The notes beneath the pieces are model-generated. The model saw nothing but the letters and a program-made list of their open reading frames with translations, was not told where the DNA came from and did not search any database. A stretch of DNA of 64,000 nucleotides. Source: JACXVD01 sp020446665. GTDB lineage: Bacteria > Pseudomonadota > Alphaproteobacteria > Sphingomonadales > Sphingomonadaceae. The DNA is taken from contig JAWKXQ010000001.1 of NCBI GenBank assembly GCA_041396905.1, positions 62,001 through 126,000 on the forward strand. The letters are read 5' to 3'. Made by a program: the position numbers and the translations under genes. Shown here piece by piece: positions 33,131 to 40,491 of this stretch (within the stretch, counting starts at the first letter, position 1; the number at the start of each line of letters is the position of its first letter).

Positions 33131-34492
33131 ATGGCTTCTGTATATGAGCGTCACGTAGATCTTCCGGGCTTCATGGAAGGGGTGAAACGCCGCAATCCGC
33201 ATCAGCCTGAATTTGTGCAGGCGGTGCAGGAAGTTGCGGAGGACATCTTCGAATTCATCGAGGACAAGGAAGAATATCACCAGGAACAGATCCTGCGCCG
33301 CATTGCAGAGCCGGACCGGGTGGTTTCCTTCCGCGTCTGCTGGGAAGATGACGAGGGCAATATCCGCGTGCAGCGCGGGTGGCGTGTGCAGAACAACAAT
33401 GCCATCGGCCCCTATAAGGGCGGCATCCGCTTCCACCCCAGCGTGAATGAGAGCGTGCTCAAATTCCTCGCTTTCGAACAGACCTTCAAAAATGCGCTGA
33501 CCGGCCTGCCGATGGGCGGGGGCAAGGGTGGATCGAACTTCAACCCCAAAGGCAAATCGACGCGTGAGATCATGCGTTTCTGCCAGAGCTTCATGACTGA
33601 GCTTTATCGCCATATCGGCGCCGATACAGACGTTCCGGCGGGCGATATCGGCGTGGGCGGGCGCGAGATCGGCTATATGTTCGGCCAGTACAAGCGCATC
33701 ACCAACCAGTTCACCGGCGTGCTGACGGGCAAGGGCATGGAATATGGTGGCTCGATGATCCGCCCCGAAGCGACCGGCTATGGCGCGGTCTATTTCCTCG
33801 AAAACATGCTCAAACATCGCGGGGATTCGGTGGAAGGCAAGACGGCCGTGATCTCCGGCTCTGGCAATGTTGCCACCCATGCGGCGGAAAAGATCGTGCA
33901 GCTGGGCGGCAAGCCGGTCACGCTCTCCGATTCCGGTGGCTTCATCTATGATCCGGACGGGCTGGATCAGGAAAAGATCAACTGGGTGAAGGAACACAAG
34001 ACCCATCGGCGCGGGCGGATCAGCGAATATGCCGATCATTTCACCAATGCGACCTTCCATGAAGGGGCAACGCCCTGGGGCGTGAAATGCGACGTGGCGC
34101 TGCCCTGCGCGACGCAGAATGAGCTGCTCGGCGCAGATGCGAAGGAACTGGTCAAGAATGGCTGCATCGCCGTTTCCGAAGGGGCGAATATGCCATCCGA
34201 CCTCGACGCGGTGCATGTCTTCAAGGATGCGAAGATCATGTTCGCGCCGGGCAAGGCCGCCAATGCGGGCGGGGTGGCTGTATCCGGCCTCGAAATGAGC
34301 CAGAATTCCGAGCGCCGTGCGTGGAAGGAAGAGGAACTGCAGCAGATGCTGCGCGACATCATGGATGGCATCCATGATCGCTGCCTCACCTATGGCACGC
34401 AGGATGGTGGCTATGTCGACTATGTGAAGGGCGCGAATATTGCGGGCTTCAAGAAAGTGGCTGACGCGATGCTGGCATTCGGCGTGGTTTGA
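33131..34492 (+). CDS. gdhA: NADP-specific glutamate dehydrogenase
   Basis: A 453-residue hexameric-type glutamate dehydrogenase that assimilates ammonia into 2-oxoglutarate. GPYKGGIRFHPSVNES and LTGLPMGGGKGGSNFNPKGKS contain the substrate lysines; DIGVGGREIGYMFGQYKR and SGSGNVATHAAEK (nucleotide site) follow. GAGGGGG precedes the ATG. A 179-base gap upstream has no gene and probably holds its promoter. Coenzyme preference is inferred from length and family similarity. Confidence 0.93.
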   Translation: MASVYERHVDLPGFMEGVKRRNPHQPEFVQAVQEVAEDIFEFIEDKEEYHQEQILRRIAEPDRVVSFRVCWEDDEGNIRVQRGWRVQNNNAIGPYKGGIRFHPSVNESVLKFLAFEQTFKNALTGLPMGGGKGGSNFNPKGKSTREIMRFCQSFMTELYRHIGADTDVPAGDIGVGGREIGYMFGQYKRITNQFTGVLTGKGMEYGGSMIRPEATGYGAVYFLENMLKHRGDSVEGKTAVISGSGNVATHAAEKIVQLGGKPVTLSDSGGFIYDPDGLDQEKINWVKEHKTHRRGRISEYADHFTNATFHEGATPWGVKCDVALPCATQNELLGADAKELVKNGCIAVSEGANMPSDLDAVHVFKDAKIMFAPGKAANAGGVAVSGLEMSQNSERRAWKEEELQQMLRDIMDGIHDRCLTYGTQDGGYVDYVKGANIAGFKKVADAMLAFGVV

Positions 34493-34518
34493 TCCGACAG
34501 ACTATTTCCAAAAGTGTT

Positions 34519-34564
34519 GCGGCCCGTTATTCCCCGATCCGTGGATTTGGGAATAGCGGGCCGC
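34519..34564 (+). promoter_or_regulatory. 16-bp stem hairpin enclosing the putative start of the SDR gene
   Basis: GCGGCCCGTTATTCCC (34519-34534) pairs with GGGAATAGCGGGCCGC (34549-34564) with one G-U pair. The 14-base loop contains the GTG at 34541, a candidate start for the SDR gene. It lies 26 bases after the gdhA stop. It could be a read-through terminator for gdhA or a translational switch for the next gene; there is no U-run. Confidence 0.55.
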
Positions 34565-35323
34565 GCGGCCATCATATGCGGATCGAGCCGGGGGCTGGGG
34601 CGTGGCTGCGCCGAGGCTCTGGCCGATGCCGGCTGCACCATCGTTCTGAACGGGCTCGACCCGGATCGGCTTGAACAAACGGCGGCGGATTTCCGCGCGC
34701 GCCATGGGGAGGAGCGCATCCTCCATGTCGCGGCCGATGTAACCAGCGCCGATGGGCGCGCGGCGCTGCTATCTGTGTGTCCTGACCCCGACATCCTCGT
34801 CACCAATGCGAACGGGCCGCCTGCCGCCGATTTCCGCACGCTGGATCACGATGCGCTGCATAGCGGGCTGACCGCAATTATGACCGGGCCGATCGCGCTG
34901 GTGCAGGCGGTGCTTGACGGGATGGTGGCGCGCGGCTTTGGCCGGATCATCAACATCACCTCGCTCTCCGTCCTGACCCCGGTCGATGGGCTGGAGCTGT
35001 CCTCAGGCGCGCGGGCAGGCTTGACCGCTTTCTTCTCCTCCATCGCGCGGCAAGTGGTAAAGCATGGGGTGACGATCAATCACCTGCTGCCGGGCCCGTT
35101 CGAAACTGACCGGATGGTGGCGCTGGCAGGCATGATGGCCAAGGCTGGCGGGATCACTGAAGAGGAAGCGACGGAGCGCTTTCTCGCGCCGAACCCGGCC
35201 GGGCGCATGGGCACGGTGGAGGAATTCGGCGCTGCCTGCGCCTTCCTCGCCAGCGCCAAGGCAGGCTATATGACCGGGCAGAACCTGCTTCTCGATGGCG
35301 GCCAGTTCCGCAGCAATTTCTAA
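34541..35323 (+). CDS. Short-chain dehydrogenase/reductase family protein lacking the usual Tyr-Lys pair
   Basis: A 260-residue protein from GTG 34541; GTG 34514 would add nine residues. The Rossmann start IAGRAAIICGSSRGLGRGCAEAL (in part) and an NANGPPAADF block resemble SDRs, and IINITSLSVL holds the catalytic Ser. Where YxxxK is expected the sequence is SSGARAGLTAF, so the Tyr and Lys are Ser and Arg. The C-terminus MTGQNLLLDGG is typical. It resembles a group annotated as ketoacyl-ACP-reductase-like SDRs without the full tetrad. The substrate is unknown. Confidence 0.8.
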   Translation: MDLGIAGRAAIICGSSRGLGRGCAEALADAGCTIVLNGLDPDRLEQTAADFRARHGEERILHVAADVTSADGRAALLSVCPDPDILVTNANGPPAADFRTLDHDALHSGLTAIMTGPIALVQAVLDGMVARGFGRIINITSLSVLTPVDGLELSSGARAGLTAFFSSIARQVVKHGVTINHLLPGPFETDRMVALAGMMAKAGGITEEEATERFLAPNPAGRMGTVEEFGAACAFLASAKAGYMTGQNLLLDGGQFRSNF

Positions 35324-35329
35324 GGCGGC

Positions 35330-36772
35330 CTATTCGGCGATGCGCGCGCGAAACCGCAATTGCAGGCTGGTCGGTCCCGCACCTGTATCCGCCGCGAGAA
35401 ATCCGCGGGGAGCAATGCGAATATGCGTCACCGCCGGGTCTGTTCCATCCGGGCCGGGTACGGGGACATAGGAATAGCTGATCCCGTCGGTTGAGAAATC
35501 ATAGCAGTCCGACGGGCTGCTGAGCGCGATGAAGCTGCATCCCAGCCCGGTGGCAGGGCTGCCATCGGTGAATTGCAACGGGCCGCTGCCCGGGGCAGCG
35601 AAATCATCCACCACCAAAGCTACCTCGGTCGGCAATGTTTCTGTCAAGACCAGGCTGTCCCAATTGGGCGGCGCATTGCCGCTATTGCTGACAATGATCA
35701 GATATTCCACCACCGCGCCGGGCAGCGCAAAATCGCCAAGCGCACCGGGCAGGGTCTGGCTGACCTTGGTGACGGACAATTCCGGCACCAACCGCGCGTG
35801 AAAGGGGCGTGAGAATGCCAGGATCGCCGCGGCTTCGCCTGTATGCGACCGCTCTGTATCATTGGCGGTGTCTTCATCCACGGTCAGCCCGATATCCGTC
35901 GCAGAAAGGCTGCATCGCCGCAGCCAGCCGCCGTCGCCGCCATTGCGTGTGACTTTCTTGGCGATTGCCACCACTGTGCCGCTGGTCAGGCCATGCGGAT
36001 TGGTGAAACAGCCATTGTCCCAGCCGGCCACATTGGCCGCCGTGACAGAGGCGCTCCATTGCACGGCGCTGCCCGAGAGATCGGGAAAGCTGCCGCTCGC
36101 CCCTGCAGGAAAGGCAATCCAGCCAATCGTCTCTGGCGAAGGAATGGGGCCGGCCCCGGCTTCGCTGCGTTCCAGCGCCAGTTCGAAACCGGTTGGCCCG
36201 GCATTTTGCAGGCTGGCTGTGATGAAGGGCTGCGAGCTCTGACTGGCGACGCCGCGGGTTTCGCTATTGGCGCTCTGCAATTGCATGATAACCGCCGGGG
36301 CAGAGGGTAAGGGAGCGGAAAAACTGATCGAGGCCCAGCTGCTAGGCCCGGTCACACCGCCACCATGCTGGATGGCCGAAACAGTGGCAAAGCCTGCTTC
36401 GATGATTGACCCGTCGGGCAGGACGTGGCGCCCAGGCTCCACCGCCAGATATTGCACATCCTGCGCAATATGGCGGCCATCCCAGCTATCGGGTTCCAGG
36501 ATCAGCTCATCAAAACCGGTGGTAGTGATGTTGGTGATGCGAATGGTGGAGGAATTGCTGCCCTTGTCATCCACCAGCGCCACCACCACCGGTGGCGTGT
36601 CAAAGGGCTGCTGGAATGTGACAGTGCGCGGGTTGGGGTCTGCATTGGTTGCATGGGCCGTGAAATTGCCCGCTTCCAGTCGCCCCGCGCGCGCAGGATC
36701 AGCCAGCAACGGCTGCGCAAAGCACAGCGCCACCAGCAGCAAAAAGCGCAAGGGTGGGGCAGCATTGATCAT
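35330..36772 (-). CDS. Secreted protein with H-type-lectin-like repeats and a DUF11-type domain
   Basis: A 480-residue protein with a signal peptide (LRFLLLVALCFAQPLLADPARAG). Segments such as TVTFQQPFDTPPVVVALVDD with ITNITTTGFDELI (residues about 48-90), and ISFSAPLPSAPAVIMQLQS later, recall the H-type lectin strand pattern F..PP.V. The C-terminal 150 residues begin VTKVSQTLPGALGDFALPG and YLIIVSNSGNAPPNWDSLVLTETLP, a DUF11-like Ig domain common in surface proteins. It converges with the SDR gene. A surface or adhesion role is inferred. Confidence 0.7.
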   Translation of the reverse strand: MINAAPPLRFLLLVALCFAQPLLADPARAGRLEAGNFTAHATNADPNPRTVTFQQPFDTPPVVVALVDDKGSNSSTIRITNITTTGFDELILEPDSWDGRHIAQDVQYLAVEPGRHVLPDGSIIEAGFATVSAIQHGGGVTGPSSWASISFSAPLPSAPAVIMQLQSANSETRGVASQSSQPFITASLQNAGPTGFELALERSEAGAGPIPSPETIGWIAFPAGASGSFPDLSGSAVQWSASVTAANVAGWDNGCFTNPHGLTSGTVVAIAKKVTRNGGDGGWLRRCSLSATDIGLTVDEDTANDTERSHTGEAAAILAFSRPFHARLVPELSVTKVSQTLPGALGDFALPGAVVEYLIIVSNSGNAPPNWDSLVLTETLPTEVALVVDDFAAPGSGPLQFTDGSPATGLGCSFIALSSPSDCYDFSTDGISYSYVPVPGPDGTDPAVTHIRIAPRGFLAADTGAGPTSLQLRFRARIAE

Positions 36773-36898
36773 TACGTAAAATCTAGTATGTTATGGTTAA
36801 TTTCGCGTTAGGAACCCACCGCACCACTGCGGTGCGCTCTGCTATTGACCTGCGCGACGAATCGCCCTAAGCGGCCCATTCATTTGACAAAGCGGGGT

Positions 36899-36964
36899 AG
36901 TCCGGCAGGTGCCAGCCATTGATGCGCGCCAACCGGACTTTTTGCCGTTCAGGACTCTGCCGGA
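36899..36964 (+). promoter_or_regulatory. Attenuator-like alternative hairpins upstream of rpsM
   Basis: AGTCCGG (36899-36905) can pair with CCGGACT (36933-36939), directly followed by TTTT, a weak terminator form. TCCGGCAG (36901-36908) can instead pair with CTGCCGGA (36957-36964). The two pairings exclude each other because they share 36901-36905. The rest of the 249-base gap (36773-37021) has a TTGACA-like hexamer at 36884 but no matching -10. Confidence 0.4.
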
Positions 36965-37021
36965 TTGAATGAATGTCGCTATGAGATAGGGGTTCAGCCC
37001 CTGTGGAGCATGGAGAAGTAA

Positions 37022-37390
37022 GTGGCTCGTATTGCCGGGGTAAATATCCCCACAAACAAGCGCGTTATTATCGCGCTCACCTATATTCACGGTATTGGCC
37101 CGACCTCGGCGAAAGCTATCGCTGACAAGCTGGGCATTGATCACACCCGCCGCGTGCAGGACCTGTCCGACGCAGAGGTGCTTTCGATCCGTGAAACCAT
37201 CGATGCGGAATTTATGGTCGAGGGTGACCTTCGTCGCGAAACCGCGATGAACATCAAGCGCCTGATGGACCTGCGTAGCTATCGCGGTCTCCGTCACCGT
37301 GCCAAGCTGCCCGTCCGTGGCCAGCGCACCCACACCAACGCCCGCACCCGCAAGGGCAAGGCCAAGCCGATCGCCGGCAAGAAGAAGTAA
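37022..37390 (+). CDS. rpsM: 30S ribosomal protein S13
   Basis: A 122-residue S13 in the 30S head. It starts at GTG 37022 with GGAG upstream. ARIAGVNIPTNKRVIIALTYIHGIG and GLRHRAKLPVRGQRTHTNARTRKG (both in part) are the standard blocks, and the C-terminus is KGKAKPIAGKKK. It begins the alpha-operon part rpsM-rpsK-rpoA-rplQ. Confidence 0.96.
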   Translation: MARIAGVNIPTNKRVIIALTYIHGIGPTSAKAIADKLGIDHTRRVQDLSDAEVLSIRETIDAEFMVEGDLRRETAMNIKRLMDLRSYRGLRHRAKLPVRGQRTHTNARTRKGKAKPIAGKKK

Positions 37391-37444
37391 GCGGCTTACC
37401 GCACGCTTCTTTCACGACCTTCCGCAAGACAGGATATTATCACG

Positions 37445-37834
37445 ATGGCACGCGAACCAGGGCGCATCCGGCGCCGCGAACGCAAAAACATCTCCAGCGG
37501 CGTTGCGCATATCAACGCCAGCTTCAACAACACGATGATCACCATCACCGACGCACAGGGCAATGCTATCAGCTGGTCCAGCGCTGGCATGATGGGCTTC
37601 AAGGGCAGCCGTAAATCGACTCCCTATGCCGCGCAGGTCGCCGCTGACGACGCCGGCAAGAAGGCAGCCGAACACGGTGTGCGCACGCTTGAAGTCGAAG
37701 TGAAGGGCCCGGGCTCGGGTCGTGAAAGCGCACTGCGCGGTCTCGCCGCTGTGGGCTTCACCATCACTTCGATCCGTGACGTGACTCCGATCCCGCATAA
37801 CGGGGTCCGTCCGTCCAAGCGTCGCCGCGTCTGA
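37445..37834 (+). CDS. rpsK: 30S ribosomal protein S11
   Basis: A 129-residue S11 of the platform. NISSGVAHINASFNNTMITITD and SSAGMMGFKGSRKSTPYAAQ (both in part), then RDVTPIPHNGVRPSKRRRV at the C-terminus, are diagnostic. The 119-base gap to rpoA contains no gene. Confidence 0.96.
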   Translation: MAREPGRIRRRERKNISSGVAHINASFNNTMITITDAQGNAISWSSAGMMGFKGSRKSTPYAAQVAADDAGKKAAEHGVRTLEVEVKGPGSGRESALRGLAAVGFTITSIRDVTPIPHNGVRPSKRRRV

Positions 37835-37953
37835 CGCCTGCCTTTCCGGTGGCCCTGTTCCGGCAGGGCCATCAGTTTCACGGATCGGACAGGGCGTTAC
37901 CCGCAAAGAACGCCCGGCCGGTCCCGCCCGTACCAGAACCCTAGGGGAAATCC

Positions 37954-39009
37954 ATGTCCGTCAATACCAAGAACTGGCAGGAACTGAAGAAACCCAACAG
38001 CCTCGAAATCAAGGAAGGCGGCGACAAGGGTCGCAAGTCTACTTTCGTGGCGGAACCGCTTGAGCGCGGCTTTGGCCTGACGCTCGGCAATGCGCTGCGC
38101 CGCGTGCTGCTCTCCAGCCTGCAAGGCGCTGCGATCACTTCGATCAAGATCGAAAACGTGTTGCACGAATTCTCTTCGCTCGCCGGTGTGCGCGAAGACG
38201 TGACGGATATCGTCCTGAACGTGAAACAGATCGCACTCAAGATGGAAGGCGAAGGCCCCAAGCGGCTGCAGCTTTCCGCAACCGGCCCGGCCGAAGTGAA
38301 GGCTGGCGACATTGCTGTGTCCGGCGACATCGAAGTGATGAACAAGGATCTCGTGATCTGTCATCTCGATGAAGGCGCCACGCTGAACATGGAACTGACG
38401 GCAGACACCGGCAAGGGCTACGTCCCGGCCGTTTCGAACCGCCCGGTTGACGCGCCGATCGGCCTGATCCCGGTCGACAGCCTGTACTCCCCGGTTCGCC
38501 AGGTGAGCTACAAGGTGGAAGCCGCCCGCGTTGGCCAGGAACTGGACTATGACAAGCTGAGCCTGACCGTCGAAACCGATGGTACGGTGACCCCGGAAGA
38601 TGCCGTGGCCTATGCCGCACGTATCCTGCAGGACCAGCTGACTCTGTTCGTCCATTTCGAAGACGGTATCCCGCAGCCTTCCAGCCCGATGATCGGCATG
38701 GCCGCTCAGCCGGAAGAAAGCGATGCGAACCAGCTCAACCGTTACCTGCTCAAGAAGGTGGACGAGCTGGAACTGTCGGTTCGCAGCGCCAACTGCCTCA
38801 AGAACGACAACATCATCTATATTGGCGATCTGGTCCAGAAGACCGAAGCCGAGATGCTGCGCACGCCGAATTTCGGCCGCAAGTCGCTCAACGAGATCAA
38901 GGAAGTGCTCTCCAGCATGGGCCTGCGCCTCGGGATGGACATCCCTGGCTGGCCGCCGGAGAATATCGAGGAAATGGCCAAGAAGCTCGAACAGGAGCTG
39001 CTGGGCTAA
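37954..39009 (+). CDS. rpoA: RNA polymerase alpha subunit
   Basis: A 351-residue alpha subunit. The N-terminal dimerisation domain has FVAEPLERGFGLTLGNALRR. The C-terminal domain has ELSVRSANCLKNDNIIYIGDL (given in part as VRSANCLK), including the Arg that contacts UP elements, and LGMDIPGWPPENIEE. AGGGGAAA precedes the ATG. rplQ follows after a palindromic repeat. Confidence 0.97.
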   Translation: MSVNTKNWQELKKPNSLEIKEGGDKGRKSTFVAEPLERGFGLTLGNALRRVLLSSLQGAAITSIKIENVLHEFSSLAGVREDVTDIVLNVKQIALKMEGEGPKRLQLSATGPAEVKAGDIAVSGDIEVMNKDLVICHLDEGATLNMELTADTGKGYVPAVSNRPVDAPIGLIPVDSLYSPVRQVSYKVEAARVGQELDYDKLSLTVETDGTVTPEDAVAYAARILQDQLTLFVHFEDGIPQPSSPMIGMAAQPEESDANQLNRYLLKKVDELELSVRSANCLKNDNIIYIGDLVQKTEAEMLRTPNFGRKSLNEIKEVLSSMGLRLGMDIPGWPPENIEEMAKKLEQELLG

Positions 39010-39017
39010 CACAATCG

Positions 39018-39101
39018 CGTCACCCCAGCGAAAGCTGGGGCCGCTCTCTGCAAGCGCAACGCGCGTGGGCAGAGCGATCCCGGCTTTCGCCGGGATGACG
39101 T
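39018..39101. repeat. GTCATCCCAGC palindromic repeat, copy 3, between rpoA and rplQ
   Basis: It begins CGTCACCCCAGCG with AAAGCTGGGG and ends CCCGGCTTTCGCCGGGATGACG (in part); the ends form separate hairpins and pair together. It differs in several bases from copies 1 and 2, mostly by paired changes that keep the stems. It lies nine bases after the rpoA stop. Confidence 0.8.
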
Positions 39102-39177
39102 TGAAGGACGGTCGGCCTAACCGACCAGCACTGGGCTACCTCATACGGGCCCTTTACGAACTGAAGGAAGAAGAAAA

Positions 39178-39597
39178 ATGCGTCACGGTATTTCACAGCG
39201 CAAACTCGGCCGTAAATCCGGCCACCGCACGGCCCTGTTCCGCAACATGGCGGCTGCTCTGATCAAGCATGAGCAGATCCTGACCACGCTGCCCAAGGCG
39301 AAGGAACTGCGCCCCTATGTCGAAAAGCTGATCACGCTGGCGAAGAAGGGTGGCCTGTCCAACCGTCGTCTGGCGATGAGCCGTCTGCAGGACGAAGCCC
39401 AGCTGAAGAAGCTGTTTGACGTTCTGGCCGAGCGTTATTCTGACCGTGATGGCGGCTATACCCGCATCATCAAGGCCGGTTACCGCGGCAGCGACGCTGC
39501 GCAGATGGCGATCATCGAATTCGTCGAGCGCGACGTCGATGCCAAGGGTCAGGACAGCGGCCCGGTGATGAATGACGAGGAACTGGAAGACGCGTAA
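39178..39597 (+). CDS. rplQ: 50S ribosomal protein L17
   Basis: A 139-residue L17 near the tunnel exit. MRHGISQRKLGRKSGHRTALFRNMA (in part) and TTLPKAKELRPYVEKLITLAK are diagnostic. A GAAGGAAGAA stretch precedes the ATG. It ends the alpha operon and is followed by a terminator. Confidence 0.96.
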   Translation: MRHGISQRKLGRKSGHRTALFRNMAAALIKHEQILTTLPKAKELRPYVEKLITLAKKGGLSNRRLAMSRLQDEAQLKKLFDVLAERYSDRDGGYTRIIKAGYRGSDAAQMAIIEFVERDVDAKGQDSGPVMNDEELEDA

Positions 39598-39620
39598 GCC
39601 GCGCTTCTATCCGCACCCAA

Positions 39621-39656
39621 AGGGGCCGGGGGGAAACCTCCGGCCCTCTTTGTTTG
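39621..39656 (+). terminator. Intrinsic terminator after rplQ
   Basis: AGGGGCCGG (39621-39629) pairs with CCGGCCCT (39640-39647) around a loop containing GGGAAACCT, followed by CTTTGTTTG. It marks the end of the ribosomal block before the convergent gene. Confidence 0.8.
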
Positions 39657-39666
39657 TGCTGTCCGA

Positions 39667-40359
39667 TCAATAAGGCTCTTCGCCAGCTTCCACGGCGCGC
39701 TGCTTGCGCAGGGCGCCGTAACCGCGCTCATCCTCTGGCATGGCGGCCAGCAACGCGTCGGCTTCTGCCAGCAGGGCCTTGTCACTGGTCAGCCAGCCAT
39801 GATCATACAGCGCCTCTGCCACCATATTCTGTTCGAAATAATCCTCCGGATATTCCGCCATCCGCATACGATTGGCGGCCACCCGCGCGGCGGACCATTG
39901 CTGCCAACGTGCATCCTTCAGCCGCTCGCCATGTTGCCATAATTGGCCGGCGACGCCGCGATATTCATAGCTGTTGGTGAAATTCTCAGGCTCCAGCGCC
40001 AATGCGCGTTCCAGCCGGTCGAGCGACTTGCTCAGCCACTCGACCTCCAGCGCCTGTCCGGCCTCGTCATTCCATTCCGGATCGTGGTTCTGCGCCGCAT
40101 AGTAATAGGCATTCCCGGCACTGCGCAGCAATGCTGCGGCTTCGCGCTTATCGCCACCGATGGCGGCAATCGCTGCATCGGCTTCGGCGGCGATGGTCAG
40201 CAGATCGCGATTGGCTTGCTCCACCTGATCGTCAAAGCCAAGCGAGATGGCAGCGGAAACACGCTCGTCAAACTGCTCGGCCTGCGAAAGATCCTGAGCC
40301 GCAAGCGGAGCAGCCAGCAGGGCGAGGGCGGAAACAAGCGAAAGACTGGTCAGGCGCAT
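39667..40359 (-). CDS. Exported TPR-like helical protein, hypothetical
   Basis: A 230-residue protein from ATG 40359, with signal peptide MRLTSLSLVSALALLAAPLAAQ. The mature part is helical, with repeats of the TPR kind (LLRSAGNAYYYAAQ, LEVEWLSKSLDRLERALALEPENF). ALALEPEN is a frequent TPR motif. It probably works in the periplasm in protein-protein contacts. It is divergent from the prolyl oligopeptidase gene. The function is unknown. Confidence 0.7.
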   Translation of the reverse strand: MRLTSLSLVSALALLAAPLAAQDLSQAEQFDERVSAAISLGFDDQVEQANRDLLTIAAEADAAIAAIGGDKREAAALLRSAGNAYYYAAQNHDPEWNDEAGQALEVEWLSKSLDRLERALALEPENFTNSYEYRGVAGQLWQHGERLKDARWQQWSAARVAANRMRMAEYPEDYFEQNMVAEALYDHGWLTSDKALLAEADALLAAMPEDERGYGALRKQRAVEAGEEPY

Positions 40360-40491
40360 GGCATTGTCCTCCAAAGGGATGCAAATAGTCGCATAAGAGG
40401 CATCGCGTGCAAGTGACAAATCCCGTCACCCTTGCGTCGCGCCAAGGCGCGGTTACATAGGTAACCAGCCAAAACCCTCCCGGAGTTTCCG

